This document shows positions 46,612 through 55,792 of a DNA stretch of 64,000 nt, in pieces. Under the pieces are notes generated by a model that was given only the letters and a program-made list of their open reading frames with translations, did no database searches and was not told the DNA's origin. Origin of the DNA: Reyranella sp. (GTDB lineage: Bacteria; Pseudomonadota; Alphaproteobacteria; Reyranellales; Reyranellaceae); assembly GCA_029946105.1 (NCBI GenBank), contig JAQSDW010000240.1, positions 22,350 through 86,349 on the forward strand. The letters run 5' to 3'. Position 1 is the first letter of the stretch. Each line of letters begins with the position of its first letter. The position numbers were made by a program, and so were the translations under genes.

Positions 46612-47673
46612 TCATCGTCCAAGCTGCGCCAGCTCGTGGCGCAGGCCCGCGACCATCTCGTCCATCGCCCGCGCACCTGCCTGAAGCGCGCCGCGCATGC
46701 TGACGAAGCCGTGGATCAGCGATTCGAACTCGCGGTAGATGGTCTTCACGCCGGCCGCCGTCAGCCTGTCGGCATAGGCCTTGCCCTCGTCGCGCAGCGG
46801 ATCGAAGCCTGCGGTGTAGACCAGCGCCGGGGCCATGCCGGCAAGGTCGTCGGCCCGCAGCGGCGAGACGCGCGGGTCGGCCACCTCGTCGAGGCTGTCG
46901 AGGTAATGGCCGCGCGACCATTCCACTTCGGCCCGGGTGAGCATGAAGCCCTCGCCGCAGGACTTGTAGGAGGCGCTGTCGAGGCCGAGGTCGGTGGCGG
47001 GATAGAACAGCCATTGCAGGCAGGGCGGGCGGGCGTCGTCGCGAACGAGGCGGGCCAGTACGGTCGCGATCGTGGCGCCCGCCGAATCGCCCGCCACGAC
47101 GACGCGCGCCGGATCGATGCCGAGGTTCACGGCGCCGGCCGACAGCCAGCGGAACGCGGCGACGGCATCGTCGATAGCCGCTGGAAACTTGTGCTCCGGC
47201 GCCAGCCGATAGTCGACGGCAACGACGGCGCAGCCGGCGCGGGCGCAGACATAGCGGCAGATCAGATCGTAGGCCTCGAGGCTGCCCGCTACCCAGCCAC
47301 CGCCGTGGAAATAGAGGATTGCCGGCAACAGCCGAGCCACCGTGCCGGCTGGACGATAGAGCCGGACTCGCAGCCGGCCACCCGGCCCAGCGATCGTGCG
47401 ATCCACGATCTCGCCGACCGGCGCCGCGCGACCGCTCAGAAGGGGCAGGTAGGCGTCGATGTCGGCGCGAGCGTCGGCCACGCTCAGGTGGTGCATCGGC
47501 GGCTGGCCGCTGCGCGCCAGCAGCTTCAGGAACCATTGGGTGCGGCCGTCGAGGGTACGGCCGTCGATCGTCACGGGGGGACCGGCCAGGATATTGACCC
47601 AGGAAATCGGCATGCGCAGCGCCAGATTGGCGGCCTTGCCCTGCAGTTCGCGGACGATCTCCTTCATCGGCAT
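46612..47673 (-). CDS. Alpha/beta hydrolase of the hormone-sensitive-lipase family
   Basis: This 353-residue protein has the oxyanion motif H123-GGGW and the nucleophile S197 in VVVAGDSAGAT. It has the acid in FDPLRDEG and the histidine in LIHGFVSM, the full HSL (family IV) esterase set. DYRLAPEHKFPAA is also characteristic. It hydrolyses short or medium acyl esters in the cytoplasm. It is followed by the TetR gene and is divergent from the adenylate cyclase gene, 64 bases away. Confidence 0.92.
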   Translation of the reverse strand: MPMKEIVRELQGKAANLALRMPISWVNILAGPPVTIDGRTLDGRTQWFLKLLARSGQPPMHHLSVADARADIDAYLPLLSGRAAPVGEIVDRTIAGPGGRLRVRLYRPAGTVARLLPAILYFHGGGWVAGSLEAYDLICRYVCARAGCAVVAVDYRLAPEHKFPAAIDDAVAAFRWLSAGAVNLGIDPARVVVAGDSAGATIATVLARLVRDDARPPCLQWLFYPATDLGLDSASYKSCGEGFMLTRAEVEWSRGHYLDSLDEVADPRVSPLRADDLAGMAPALVYTAGFDPLRDEGKAYADRLTAAGVKTIYREFESLIHGFVSMRGALQAGARAMDEMVAGLRHELAQLGR

Positions 47674-47737
47674 GAGCCGTTCCTAGCATTACCGCCAACC
47701 ATTGTGGAGCCCACGCCGGCTGGCTAGCGTGCCGCCC

Positions 47738-49048
47738 ATGATGGCAACGCCTGCCCCCGATTCCGTCCGTGATCCTTATGACGACGCGCTCCGGCGCGAG
47801 ATCCTGCGCAGCGAACTGCAGCGCATGCGGGCACTGGCCATCGTTATGGCGGTCCTGCTGGCGACCGCCCTGCTCGCCGCCAATCTGCTTCCCGACCTCA
47901 ACCAACGCATGTTCCGGGGCGGGATATCTGGCTGGCTGCCGTTGGCCGGCATCGGCCCGTTCCTGCTCTACGAACTGGCGGCAATGACGTTCCTCCGCTG
48001 GCGCCTGGCCAGGGACAAGGATTTTCCGCGGCCTGCGCGCTTCGTCAATGCGCTGATCGAGACCAGCCTGCCCGGCGTCATCATCACGGTGCTGGCCCTC
48101 CACATGGACCCGCAGCTCGTGTTCGGCTTCTGGCCACCGCTGCTCTATTTCATCTTCATCCTGCTCTCGACGCTCCGCCTCGATTTCTGGCTGTCGCTGT
48201 GGACCGGGGCGGTAGCGGCGGTCCAGCAGATGGCGTTGGCTCTCTGGCTGCTGCCGATCACGCCCTGGGGCAACATTCCAGACGAAACCCTGGTCTACCA
48301 CTCCAGCCGCAGCGTCATGTTGCTGCTGGCCGGCGTGATCGCCGGCGTCGTTGCCCGCAGCCTGCGACGGCAGTTCGACCATTCGGTGGTGGCAGCGGCG
48401 GCGCGCGACCGCGTCACCAACCTGTTCGGCCAGCACGTCTCGCCCGCCGTGGTCGATCGTCTGCTGTCGGCGTCGTCGGAACCGCCGAGCGAGATGCGCA
48501 CCGTGTGCGTGCTGTTCCTCGATATTCGCGGCTTCACCGCGATGACCCGCACGCGGGCGGCCGGCGAGACGGTGGCGCTGCTCAACGACTTCTTCGCCGA
48601 GATGATCGAGGTCGTCGACCGCAACAACGGCATCATCAACAAGTTCCTGGGCGACGGCTTTCTGGCGCTGTTCGGCGCGCCGCTCGCCGATCCATCGGCG
48701 GCGCGCAACGCGCTCGCGGCGGCGCGCGGCATGCTGGACGTGGTCGACGCCTGGAACATCGACAGACCCCGGCAGGCGCTGCGCGTCGGCATCGGCATCC
48801 ATATCGGCGAGGCGGTGACCGGCATCGTGGGCTCGCCGCGACGCAAGGAATATACGGCGATCGGCGACACGGTGAACCTCGCCGCGCGCCTGGAACAGCT
48901 CACCAAGGAGACCGGTGCGCGCCTGCTCGTGTCCAATTCGGTCTACGTTGACGTCGAGGCCGCCATCGAGGCCGATAGTGCGATCGATCTCGGGCCGATG
49001 GCGATCCGCGGCTACGACGATAAGGTGCGGGTCTGGAAGCTGGCCTAG
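47738..49048 (+). CDS. Membrane-bound class III adenylate cyclase
   Basis: The ATG at 47738 gives 436 residues. Residues about 30-205 hold five or six membrane helices. The cyclase domain at about 255-430 has metal aspartates in VLFLDIRGFTAM and FLGDGFLALFG, a lysine in NKFLGDG for adenine, and IGDTVNLAARLE with the transition-state Asn/Arg pair. It should make cAMP from ATP at the inner membrane. No signal-input domain other than the helices is visible, so the stimulus is unknown. Confidence 0.92.
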   Translation: MMATPAPDSVRDPYDDALRREILRSELQRMRALAIVMAVLLATALLAANLLPDLNQRMFRGGISGWLPLAGIGPFLLYELAAMTFLRWRLARDKDFPRPARFVNALIETSLPGVIITVLALHMDPQLVFGFWPPLLYFIFILLSTLRLDFWLSLWTGAVAAVQQMALALWLLPITPWGNIPDETLVYHSSRSVMLLLAGVIAGVVARSLRRQFDHSVVAAAARDRVTNLFGQHVSPAVVDRLLSASSEPPSEMRTVCVLFLDIRGFTAMTRTRAAGETVALLNDFFAEMIEVVDRNNGIINKFLGDGFLALFGAPLADPSAARNALAAARGMLDVVDAWNIDRPRQALRVGIGIHIGEAVTGIVGSPRRKEYTAIGDTVNLAARLEQLTKETGARLLVSNSVYVDVEAAIEADSAIDLGPMAIRGYDDKVRVWKLA

Positions 49049-49096
49049 GCCAGTCGTCGATCGCCATCGCCATCGACCATCGGGGGAGTGTCGGGA

Positions 49097-49744
49097 ATGT
49101 TGAAGGTGTGGGGGCGTCGAAGCTCCTTCAATCTGCAGAAGGTAATGTGGCTGGTCGACGAGTTGGGCCTGGTGCACGAGCACATCCTGGCCGGCGGCGA
49201 CCATGGTGGCCTCGACACGCCCGCGTTCCGGGCCATGAACCCGCATGGCCGCGTGCCGGTCATCGACGACGACGGTGTCGTCGTCTGGGAGTCGCATGCC
49301 ATCTTGCGCTATCTGGCGGCGCGCCATGGCGGCGAACAATACTGGTCGCCCGATGCCGGGACACGCTCGCAGGCCGACCGCTGGATGGACTGGTCGGCGA
49401 CCACGCTACAGCCCGATTTCCTGAATGGCGTGTTCTGGGGCTTTTACCGCACGCCTGAACACAAGCGCGACAGGGTTGCCGTGGTCCGCAGCATCGGCCG
49501 CTGCAGCACTCACTTCCGACTCCTCGATCGCATCCTGGCCGACCGGCCGTTTCTCGGCGGCGATACATTCGGTCTGGCCGACATCCCCGCGGGTACTGCG
49601 CTCTATCGCTACTACGGCCTCGAGATCGACCGCCCGAAAGTGCCCAATGTCGAGGCCTGGTATCGGCGTCTGCAGGAGAGGCCGGCCTACGCCCGGCATG
49701 TCATGGTCCCCTTCGGCGAACTCTACGGCCGCCTCGATTTCTGA
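49097..49744 (+). CDS. Glutathione S-transferase family protein
   Basis: The ATG at 49097 with GGGGGAG upstream gives 215 residues. The thioredoxin-like N-domain has LKVWGRRSSFNLQKVMWLVD with a likely catalytic serine and the glutathione-binding NPHGRVPVIDDDGVVVWESH. The all-helical C-domain has FLGGDTFGLADIPAGTALYR. It conjugates glutathione to an electrophile or acts as a peroxidase. The gamma-glutamylcyclotransferase gene is 9 bases downstream, linking both to glutathione metabolism. Confidence 0.92.
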   Translation: MLKVWGRRSSFNLQKVMWLVDELGLVHEHILAGGDHGGLDTPAFRAMNPHGRVPVIDDDGVVVWESHAILRYLAARHGGEQYWSPDAGTRSQADRWMDWSATTLQPDFLNGVFWGFYRTPEHKRDRVAVVRSIGRCSTHFRLLDRILADRPFLGGDTFGLADIPAGTALYRYYGLEIDRPKVPNVEAWYRRLQERPAYARHVMVPFGELYGRLDF

Positions 49745-49753
49745 GCCCCGCAC

Positions 49754-50218
49754 ATGCCTTGGTACTTCGCTTACGGCTCCAACATGGATGCCACGCGTCT
49801 GTTCGACGAACGCCTCGTCCCCGAAGGCGTGGCCCGCGGTGAACGTATCGGCGGCCGGCTCGACGGTTGGCGGCTCACCTTCGACAAACAGGCCCGGACG
49901 CCGCCGGGCGCGGGGGCGGGCAACATCGTGCCGGCGCCGGACGATTGCGTGTACGGCACGCTGAACGTCTTACCGCCCAAGGGCTTCGATGTGCTCGACC
50001 ACTACGAAGGCGTGAAGGGTGGTCACTATCAGCGCCGCTCGGTGGCGGTGGTTCGAACCGACACCGGACAAACGGTCGAGGCCATTACCTATGTCGCCTT
50101 GAAAGTCGCCGAAGGGCTCAAGCCGACGCGCGTCTATCTCGGATGCCTGTTGGCCGGCCGCGACCTGTTGCCGGCCGACTACTGGGACCGCTTGGCTGTG
50201 ACCTCGACCTTGGATTGA
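49754..50218 (+). CDS. Gamma-glutamylcyclotransferase (GGCT/AIG2-like) family protein
   Basis: The 154 residues begin MPWYFAYGSNMDATRLF, the YGSN substrate loop of the family. FDVLDHYEGVKGGHYQR contains the conserved glutamate that acts as general base. GGCT enzymes turn gamma-glutamyl amino acids or glutathione conjugates into 5-oxoproline. The gene lies directly after the glutathione transferase gene and is convergent with a dienelactone hydrolase gene 2 bases away. Confidence 0.88.
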   Translation: MPWYFAYGSNMDATRLFDERLVPEGVARGERIGGRLDGWRLTFDKQARTPPGAGAGNIVPAPDDCVYGTLNVLPPKGFDVLDHYEGVKGGHYQRRSVAVVRTDTGQTVEAITYVALKVAEGLKPTRVYLGCLLAGRDLLPADYWDRLAVTSTLD

Positions 50219-50220
50219 CC

Positions 50221-51177
50221 TCAGCCGCCCTGCAGGTGGCGGCGCATGTAGGTCTTGAGGTCTTCCATCGATTGCCGGGCGGCGGCCTCGTTCGGCCCGC
50301 CGCTCACGCCCAATGACCGGCACCCTGCCAGCGCCTTCGCCAGGCCACCTTGGATCGGCCGGCCGTCGGTGCCGATGGTCATGACGCCGCTCGCGCGCTC
50401 GATCCAGGAGCGGTTGGCCTGCTGCTGGAACACGCACTTGGCGTAGTTCTCGCCTCTCGGCTCGAAATAGGTCCGGCCGCCGTCGAAGCCGTGCATGGCG
50501 CCGGGGAAGACCGTGACCTCGACCCGCCCGCCCGTGGCCTGCAATGCGCCGGCGTATGTCTGGCACGGCTCGAAGCCGACGTAGGTGTCGGCGCCGCCCA
50601 GCAGCATGTAGATCGGCGCGCCGGTGGTCTGCGGCCGGTAGTATTGCGCGCTGCAGGACGGATAGAACGGCACGTGCAGCGCGTAGCGCAGCCCCGTGGG
50701 AATGCCGGCGGCCACGACCTGCTGCTCGTGCGCCGCCATCAGGCTGGAGGTGCCGCCCTTGGAGAAGCCGGTGATGCCGATCCTGGCGCGGTTGATGCGG
50801 GCGTTGGCGCCGAGCGCCTTGAGCGCCATCAGCGCGTCGAGGTTGAAGTCCTGGCCGGTGACGGCCGATTGGTCCTGCACCGTGGAGGTGACACCGCGCG
50901 GCTTGAAGGAATCGATCACCACCGCAGCCACGCCCGTGGCCACGATCTCGCGGGCGAAGCGGCCTTCGCGGCTGTCGCTGACACCGCCGCTGCCATGGTG
51001 GATCACCAGCGCCGGCACCGGCACCGGCCCTGTTGCGGCCGGCCAGTAGATCTCGGCCGTCACCTGGACCGGCTGGCCCTTCTGGCGGCTTTCGAAGGAG
51101 ATGGTTTCGCGTTGCTGAGCTTGGACGGCGCCGGTAGCGAGTGTCGCTGCGAGCGCAGCCAGGGCAACGCGACGCAT
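50221..51177 (-). CDS. Secreted dienelactone-hydrolase-family alpha/beta hydrolase
   Basis: This 318-residue protein has a signal peptide (about 1-20, ending GAVQAQ). LVIHHGSGGVSD is the oxyanion region, IGITGFSKGGTSSLM holds the nucleophile serine and PGAMHGFDGG the histidine. The mature protein should work in the periplasm on an ester or lactone; the substrate is unknown. Its start overlaps the stop of the VOC gene (TGATG), so the two are co-translated. Confidence 0.85.
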   Translation of the reverse strand: MRRVALAALAATLATGAVQAQQRETISFESRQKGQPVQVTAEIYWPAATGPVPVPALVIHHGSGGVSDSREGRFAREIVATGVAAVVIDSFKPRGVTSTVQDQSAVTGQDFNLDALMALKALGANARINRARIGITGFSKGGTSSLMAAHEQQVVAAGIPTGLRYALHVPFYPSCSAQYYRPQTTGAPIYMLLGGADTYVGFEPCQTYAGALQATGGRVEVTVFPGAMHGFDGGRTYFEPRGENYAKCVFQQQANRSWIERASGVMTIGTDGRPIQGGLAKALAGCRSLGVSGGPNEAAARQSMEDLKTYMRRHLQGG

Positions 51178-51635
51178 CAGGCCGCGACTTTTGCCTTGGT
51201 CTTTGTCTTGGCCTTCTTCATGCGTTCGCCGGGCATCGAGTGGGAGGTGTCGATCTCCGGCACGTCGGCTTCGTTCCAGAAGTTGAGCTCGATCATCACG
51301 CCATCGGGATCGTGCAGGAAGACCTGCTGCAATGGCCGCGCGGGGACCTTGCGGACCTCGAACGGGATCTTGTCCTTCTTGATCTGGTCGATCGTGCCGC
51401 GGATGTCGGCGCAGTTGATCGCCACATGGTCGATGGCGCCGCCGCCGTGATCCTTGCGGCCGGTTTCCGACACGAGATGCAGGATCGCCTTTTCGCCGGC
51501 ATAGAGCCAGGCGCCGGGGAAGTTGAACGGTGGGCGATCGCCGTCGCGCAGGCCGACATAGCGTTCATAGAAACGCACGGTGGCCTTCAGGTCCTTGCAA
51601 TAGACGTTCCAGTGATCCAGCGAGAGTGCGGGCAT
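51177..51635 (-). CDS. VOC (glyoxalase/dioxygenase) superfamily protein
   Basis: The 152 residues form two beta-alpha-beta-beta-beta units. LDHWNVYCKDLKATVRFYER, the first unit's histidine, IDHVAINCADIRGTIDQI and the C-terminal DPDGVMIELNFW give the metal-binding pattern (H/H/E). Members isomerise, cleave or bind small molecules. The C-terminus is a lysine/alanine-rich tail. It is 1 base overlapped with the next gene downstream. Confidence 0.88.
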   Translation of the reverse strand: MPALSLDHWNVYCKDLKATVRFYERYVGLRDGDRPPFNFPGAWLYAGEKAILHLVSETGRKDHGGGAIDHVAINCADIRGTIDQIKKDKIPFEVRKVPARPLQQVFLHDPDGVMIELNFWNEADVPEIDTSHSMPGERMKKAKTKTKAKVAA

Positions 51636-51708
51636 GTTTGCCTCCTACCGTTCCGAATTCGCCAATCTTGAACGCCCCAGTCTAGGGCGAATCGGGAGGA
51701 GGCGAAAG

Positions 51709-52542
51709 TCAGGAGACCGTCTCGGGTCGGCCCAAAACCGCATTGAAGACGGTGGCCGGCACCGCGACCCGGCTATCGTCGTAAGCACTTCGCAGCGCTT
51801 GTGAATCGGCGTCGGGCGCGCGGCTCAACCCCGCCAGGCGGTCGATGAAATCGAGGTCGATCTCGGCGTCGATCCGGCTCATGCCGCCCCAGACGTCCCA
51901 CGGCAGCATCTCGTGATTATTGAGGGCCGCCACGTCGCGGATCACGTTGCTGGCAATGAACCAGAGGCCGAACATGTCGAGGACGCCGAAAGCCTGTGGA
52001 TTGGCCTTGCCGTCGCGGCAGAGCTTCCAGGCATCGCCTGCCACCAGGAACTTGGTGCGCGGCACGTCGAGCGTGTCGAAGTCGATAGCGAATGTCTCGC
52101 GCTGGCGGGGGTCGATCTGGGCGTCGACCATCACCCAGCGCCGCTCCGGCTCGTTCCAGTATTCCGCCACCCAGTGGTCGATGAACATGTCCTTCACGAA
52201 GTAGGTGCCGAAGCCGCAACGTGCCCGCGCAGCGATTCCCTCGGTGCGCAGCATGGCAGCCAGCATCAGCGTGTAGTGGCGGCAGCAGCAGGCGAAGCGC
52301 TCGCCGGGCGGGCGGACTTCTTGGATCGGTCGTGGATCGTGGGCGGCGATCCGTTCCAGGATCTGCTCGACGCCGCGCACATGCGGTTCTCCGCGTTGGC
52401 GGTCCGACAGCGTGACGCCGTAGAAGTCGGGCATGTGCTCGTGGATCAGCAGGCCTTGGAGAATCTTCGTCAGCCCGCCGACATCGCTCGGCAGGCCCTC
52501 GAGCCGGCACGCCTGGGCGCCGGGATCGCTCATCGTCGTCAT
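51709..52542 (-). CDS. Transglutaminase-like domain protein
   Basis: This 277-residue protein has the thiol-protease-like triad: cysteine in ERFACCCRHYTLM (C85-C87, most likely C87), H123 (MFIDHWVAEYW) and D140 (WVMVDAQID). It has no signal peptide. The family hydrolyses or transfers amides; its partner is unknown. Its start overlaps the SRPBCC stop by 4 bases, placing it last in the ArsR-SRPBCC unit. This suggests coexpression. Confidence 0.83.
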   Translation of the reverse strand: MTTMSDPGAQACRLEGLPSDVGGLTKILQGLLIHEHMPDFYGVTLSDRQRGEPHVRGVEQILERIAAHDPRPIQEVRPPGERFACCCRHYTLMLAAMLRTEGIAARARCGFGTYFVKDMFIDHWVAEYWNEPERRWVMVDAQIDPRQRETFAIDFDTLDVPRTKFLVAGDAWKLCRDGKANPQAFGVLDMFGLWFIASNVIRDVAALNNHEMLPWDVWGGMSRIDAEIDLDFIDRLAGLSRAPDADSQALRSAYDDSRVAVPATVFNAVLGRPETVS

Positions 52543-52967
52543 GCGAACACGCGCTCCAGATTGTCGAGCGCCAGGCTCCAGCCCCGGCGATGGTCGTCGC
52601 GCGCCTTTTCGTCGAAGAACTGCTCGTGCGTCAGCGTCAGGATCGTGCCGTCGCCGTCGGCCTTGAGATGGACCGTGACCTGCGACTCACGCTCGGGCGT
52701 GGACTTCCAGGCCCAGCTGAAGACCAGCTTCTCGGCCGGCACGACCTCGCGGTAGATCCCGCTCACGTCGTGCTGATCGCCATTGTCGCCGCGAAACCCG
52801 ACATGAAAACGGCCGCCCACCCGGACGTCGGCCTTGGCGGTGCGGGACGCCGGATCGGTGGCGCCCCACCACCGGATCATTTTTTCCGGGACGGTCCAGG
52901 CTTCGTAGACTTTTTCGGGCGGCGCTTTGAGCCGGCGCTTGAGGGCGAGGCTGGGCTTGCTTGCCAT
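52539..52967 (-). CDS. SRPBCC/AHSA1-domain protein
   Basis: The 142 residues show the START-like AHSA1 pattern: LKRRLKAPPEKVYEAWTVPE, RWWGATDP, VGGRFHVGF and GIYREVVPAEKLVFSWAW. Members bind hydrophobic ligands. The domain begins at about residue 9, so the start at 52967 is real, and the gene therefore overlaps the 3' end of the arsR-type gene by 91 bases in another frame. ArsR-SRPBCC pairs of this type are common in alphaproteobacteria. Confidence 0.9.
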   Translation of the reverse strand: MASKPSLALKRRLKAPPEKVYEAWTVPEKMIRWWGATDPASRTAKADVRVGGRFHVGFRGDNGDQHDVSGIYREVVPAEKLVFSWAWKSTPERESQVTVHLKADGDGTILTLTHEQFFDEKARDDHRRGWSLALDNLERVFA

Positions 52968-53296
52968 GAGTCGTCCTCCACGAAGGCGGCGAGGCGGTCG
53001 AGCTGCTCCGTCCAGTAGCGCTCGTATTTGGCCAGCCAGTTCATCGCCTGCTCCATCGGTTCGGCCTTGAGCTGACAGGTGACGGTCCGGCCGACCTTCT
53101 TGCGGGCGATCAGGCCGGCATCCGAGAGCACGTCGAGGTGCTTCATGATGGCCGGCAGCGACACCGGGAACGGCCGGGCGAGATCGCTGATCGAGACGCC
53201 ACCCTGCTCGTCGAGCCGCGCGAGCAGCGCACGCCGCGTCGGATCTGCCAGGGCGGCGAAGGTGCGGTCGAGGACGGGGCTTTGATAGTTAACCAT
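52877..53296 (-). CDS. ArsR-family transcriptional regulator
   Basis: This 139-residue protein has the winged helix-turn-helix at about 8-90 (FAALADPTRRALLARLDEQG, then LARPFPVSLPAIMKHLDVLS and DAGLIARKKVGRTVTCQL). No cysteine cluster for metal sensing is seen. The last ~30 residues are Ser/Pro/Lys-rich, and this is exactly the part whose DNA also encodes the start of the SRPBCC protein. The start codon lies between two GTTAAC boxes, so autoregulation is likely. Confidence 0.9.
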   Translation of the reverse strand: MVNYQSPVLDRTFAALADPTRRALLARLDEQGGVSISDLARPFPVSLPAIMKHLDVLSDAGLIARKKVGRTVTCQLKAEPMEQAMNWLAKYERYWTEQLDRLAAFVEDDSWQASPASPSSAGSKRRPKKSTKPGPSRKK

Positions 53297-53305
53297 AGAG
53301 TTAAC
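53288..53305. promoter_or_regulatory. Paired GTTAAC boxes around the arsR-type start codon, operator candidate
   Basis: GTTAAC occurs at 53288-53293 and 53300-53305, 12 bases apart, with the start codon between. Because GTTAAC is its own complement, the pair is both a direct and an inverted repeat, well suited to a dimeric ArsR protein. Binding is inferred. Confidence 0.5.
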
Positions 53306-53463
53306 GATTAGGCATCGGCCCAGCCCGAGTCAAGGGCGATCCCGCGGTGGATCGGGAAAAGGGCAGGTCCGGAGGCCAGGCGCCACACTGAATGGTACGG
53401 CGTCAGCCGAAGCATGAGCCGTCGTGTCGCGCCTATGGTCATGCCTGCCAATGGGAGGCAACC

Positions 53464-53778
53464 ATGACTGTCACTGTTTTCATCCGCTACGTTCTCGATC
53501 CCTTCAAGCTCGAGTTGTTCGAGCGCTACAGCCAGAAGTGGCTGGAAATCATCCCGCGCTGCGGTGGCGACTTGAAGGGCTATTTCATGCCGCACGAGGG
53601 CACCAACAACATCGGCTGGGCGTTGATCTCGTTCGACAGCCTCGCTGCCTACGAGGCCTATCGCGCCCGGCTGCGGAAAGACCCCGAGGGTGTGGCCAAT
53701 TTCGACTTCGCCAAGCGCGAGCGTTTCATCCTGTCGGAGGAGCGCACCTTCCTGAGGCAGGTCACGCCAGCTTCTTGA
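53464..53778 (+). CDS. NIPSNAP-family protein
   Basis: The ATG at 53464 with GGGAGG upstream gives 104 residues. [20 protein letters not shown], then [20 protein letters not shown] and [14 protein letters not shown] fit the ferredoxin-like NIPSNAP fold. The family's function is poorly known. Its 3' end overlaps that of the convergent DUF72 gene by 17 bases. Confidence 0.85.
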   Translation: MTVTVFIRYVLDPFKLELFERYSQKWLEIIPRCGGDLKGYFMPHEGTNNIGWALISFDSLAAYEAYRARLRKDPEGVANFDFAKRERFILSEERTFLRQVTPAS

Positions 53779-54502
53779 TCAGCTCCTGGGCCGCGGCCGG
53801 ATTGCGCACCTTGGCGCCGGAAATGAAGTAGACGAAGGCATCGCCCTTCTTCGCCCACGCCCTGGCACGCTTGGCCCATTTGTCGAGGTCGGCGGGCTTG
53901 TAGCCCGTCTTCACCTTCTCCTCGGCCTGCATCAGGCGGGCATAGGTGAAGTCGGCGGTCGGCTCGTCGATCTCGGGGAAGTCCTTGTCGTGGGCGTAGA
54001 CGATGGCGGCGTTGTATTTGCGCGCGAGATCGTAGAAGCGCTTGTCCTTGAAGCTGTCGTGACGCACTTCCAGCGCGTGGCGCAGCGGCAGCTTGCCCAC
54101 CTCGCGCGGCAGCAGCTTCAGGAACGCCTCGAAATCCTCGGGGTCGAACTTCTTGGTGCCCATGAACTGCCAGTTGATCGGCCCCAGCCGGTCCTTGAGT
54201 TCGATCAGCCCCTGAGTCACGAAGCGCTGCACCGACTCGCCCGCCTCGGCCAGCACGCGGCGGTTGGTGCAGAAGCGCGAGGCCTTGACTGCAAAGACGA
54301 AGCCTTCGGGCGTCTCGTCGTGCCACTTGGCCCAGCTCGCGGGCTTGAAGCTGGAATAGTAGGTGCCGTTGATCTCGATCGAGGTGAGCTTGCGGCTGGC
54401 ATATTCCAGTTCGCGCTTGTGCGTCAGCCCCTCGGGATAGAAGGGGCCGCGCCAGGGTTCGAAGGTCCAGCCACCGGTGCCGATATAGATTTTTCGTGTC
54501 AC
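53762..54502 (-). CDS. DUF72 family protein (YecE-like TIM barrel)
   Basis: The GTG at 54502 gives 246 residues that begin in line with the family ([20 protein letters not shown]); a TTG at 54523 is also possible. [35 protein letters not shown] and LEVRHDSF are conserved DUF72 blocks. The family is a TIM barrel of uncertain function. It is divergent from the transglutaminase-like gene with 39 bases between. Confidence 0.87.
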   Translation of the reverse strand: MTRKIYIGTGGWTFEPWRGPFYPEGLTHKRELEYASRKLTSIEINGTYYSSFKPASWAKWHDETPEGFVFAVKASRFCTNRRVLAEAGESVQRFVTQGLIELKDRLGPINWQFMGTKKFDPEDFEAFLKLLPREVGKLPLRHALEVRHDSFKDKRFYDLARKYNAAIVYAHDKDFPEIDEPTADFTYARLMQAEEKVKTGYKPADLDKWAKRARAWAKKGDAFVYFISGAKVRNPAAAQELIKKLA

Positions 54503-54541
54503 GATGCGATCAGTATACCGCAAGTGGCCGCAGGGGAAACG

Positions 54542-55447
54542 ATGGCCGTTCTATTCGAGATCGAACACACGACCACCTACAGCTATGCGAAGCCGGTGAC
54601 GTTCGGCAAGCACCGGGCGATGTTCCTGCCGAGGCCTGCCGCACTCGGGCGGCTGGTCGATTGGTCGGCCACGACCAGCAGCCCCTCCACGGTCCGCTGG
54701 ACCACCGATACGCTGGGCAACAACGTCACGGAGATGGAATTCAGCGAACCGGCCAAGGAGCTCACTTTTTCGTTCAAGGTGCGAGGCTTCCACTTCGGGA
54801 GCCCGGAAGTCGAAACATTTACCCTCGAGCCGCGGGCGGAGACGGTGCCGCCGCAGTACACGCCCGACGAATGGAACGATCTCCTGGGCTACCTCCGCCC
54901 GCATGCCGAGGATCCCGGCGGCGCGGTTGCCGCGTGGGCCAAGAGTTTCGTCGCCGACAACCGGGATCGCACGACCGATGTCATACAACGGATGCTCGAC
55001 GCTTTCCGCGACACGTTCACCTACAATGCCCGGGAGGCCGAAGGCACCCAGTCGCCCCCAGAAACCTTGCGCACGAAGTCGGGCACCTGCCGCGACTACG
55101 CCTGGTTGATGATCGAAACGCTGCGCCGCCTGGGTGTCGCTGCCCGCTTCGTCAGCGGCTATCTCTACGATGCCGCGCTGGATAAGGGGGCGGTCGGCAT
55201 GGTGGGCTCCGGCGCGACCCACGCTTGGCTGGCGGTGTACCTGCCCGGTGCCGGCTGGACGCACTACGATCCGACCAATCGCCTCAGCGCCGGCTATGAC
55301 CTGATCCCGGTGGCGATTGCCCGCCACCCGGGCCAGGCGGTTCCGCTTGAAGGCTCGTGGTTCGGCGATGCCCCGGACTATCTCGGCATGTCGGTCAAGG
55401 TCGTGGTCCGCAAGCTGGGCGAGATCGCCGACCCGTCCGAGAAATAA
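54542..55447 (+). CDS. Transglutaminase-like protein with bacterial N-terminal domain
   Basis: The ATG at 54542 with AGGGGA upstream gives 301 residues. The N-terminal beta-domain (1-100) begins LFEIEHTTTYSYAKPVTFGK, as in the Bact_transglu_N family. The catalytic domain has C183 (SGTCRDYAWLM), H227 (GATHAWLAVYLP) and D243 (HYDPTN). There is no signal peptide. Members probably hydrolyse peptide or amide bonds. It is in a short unit of its own, convergent with the DUF6295 gene. Confidence 0.9.
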   Translation: MAVLFEIEHTTTYSYAKPVTFGKHRAMFLPRPAALGRLVDWSATTSSPSTVRWTTDTLGNNVTEMEFSEPAKELTFSFKVRGFHFGSPEVETFTLEPRAETVPPQYTPDEWNDLLGYLRPHAEDPGGAVAAWAKSFVADNRDRTTDVIQRMLDAFRDTFTYNAREAEGTQSPPETLRTKSGTCRDYAWLMIETLRRLGVAARFVSGYLYDAALDKGAVGMVGSGATHAWLAVYLPGAGWTHYDPTNRLSAGYDLIPVAIARHPGQAVPLEGSWFGDAPDYLGMSVKVVVRKLGEIADPSEK

Positions 55448-55475
55448 ATCGAGGCCTCTTCGAAGCCTCAGCGCG

Positions 55476-55781
55476 CTACGCCGCCCGAAACAGCTTGGGT
55501 ATCGCTCCCTTGCCCCGCACTTCCGCCTCCTCGAAGTCGGCGGCGGCGATCGCCCGGTCGAGGGCGGCGCGCAGCTCCTTGGCTGTCTCCAGCGAGAGCT
55601 CGATCCCAGCTCGCGCGCCGGGATCGAGGCCTGAATTGATGAAGTCGAGCGTGATGACATCGCCCAGCGGCGCATGGCGCGCGTGGTCGTAGGCAACCAC
55701 CGCCTGCGAGAGCGGAAACCAGTCGTCCCCGCGCTTCGCCATGCCCTCGGCGCGGGCAATCTCGATGATGGAGGTGCACAT
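55476..55781 (-). CDS. DUF6295-like small protein
   Basis: The ATG at 55781 with GGAGG about 8 bases upstream gives 101 residues. It begins MCTSIIEIARAEGMAKRGDD followed by WFPLSQAVVAYDHARHAPLG, and has DVITLDFINSGLDPGARAGI. This matches the uncharacterised DUF6295 family as remembered. The function is unknown. It follows the dienelactone hydrolase stop by 11 bases, so the two genes form an operon. Confidence 0.75.
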   Translation of the reverse strand: MCTSIIEIARAEGMAKRGDDWFPLSQAVVAYDHARHAPLGDVITLDFINSGLDPGARAGIELSLETAKELRAALDRAIAAADFEEAEVRGKGAIPKLFRAA

Positions 55782-55792
55782 GCCGGAGCCTC

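Noticed and set aside
55451..55469. GAGGC...GCCTC foldback between convergent transglutaminase and DUF6295 genes as a terminator
   Set aside because: The stem is only 5 bp with a 9-base loop and no T-run follows.
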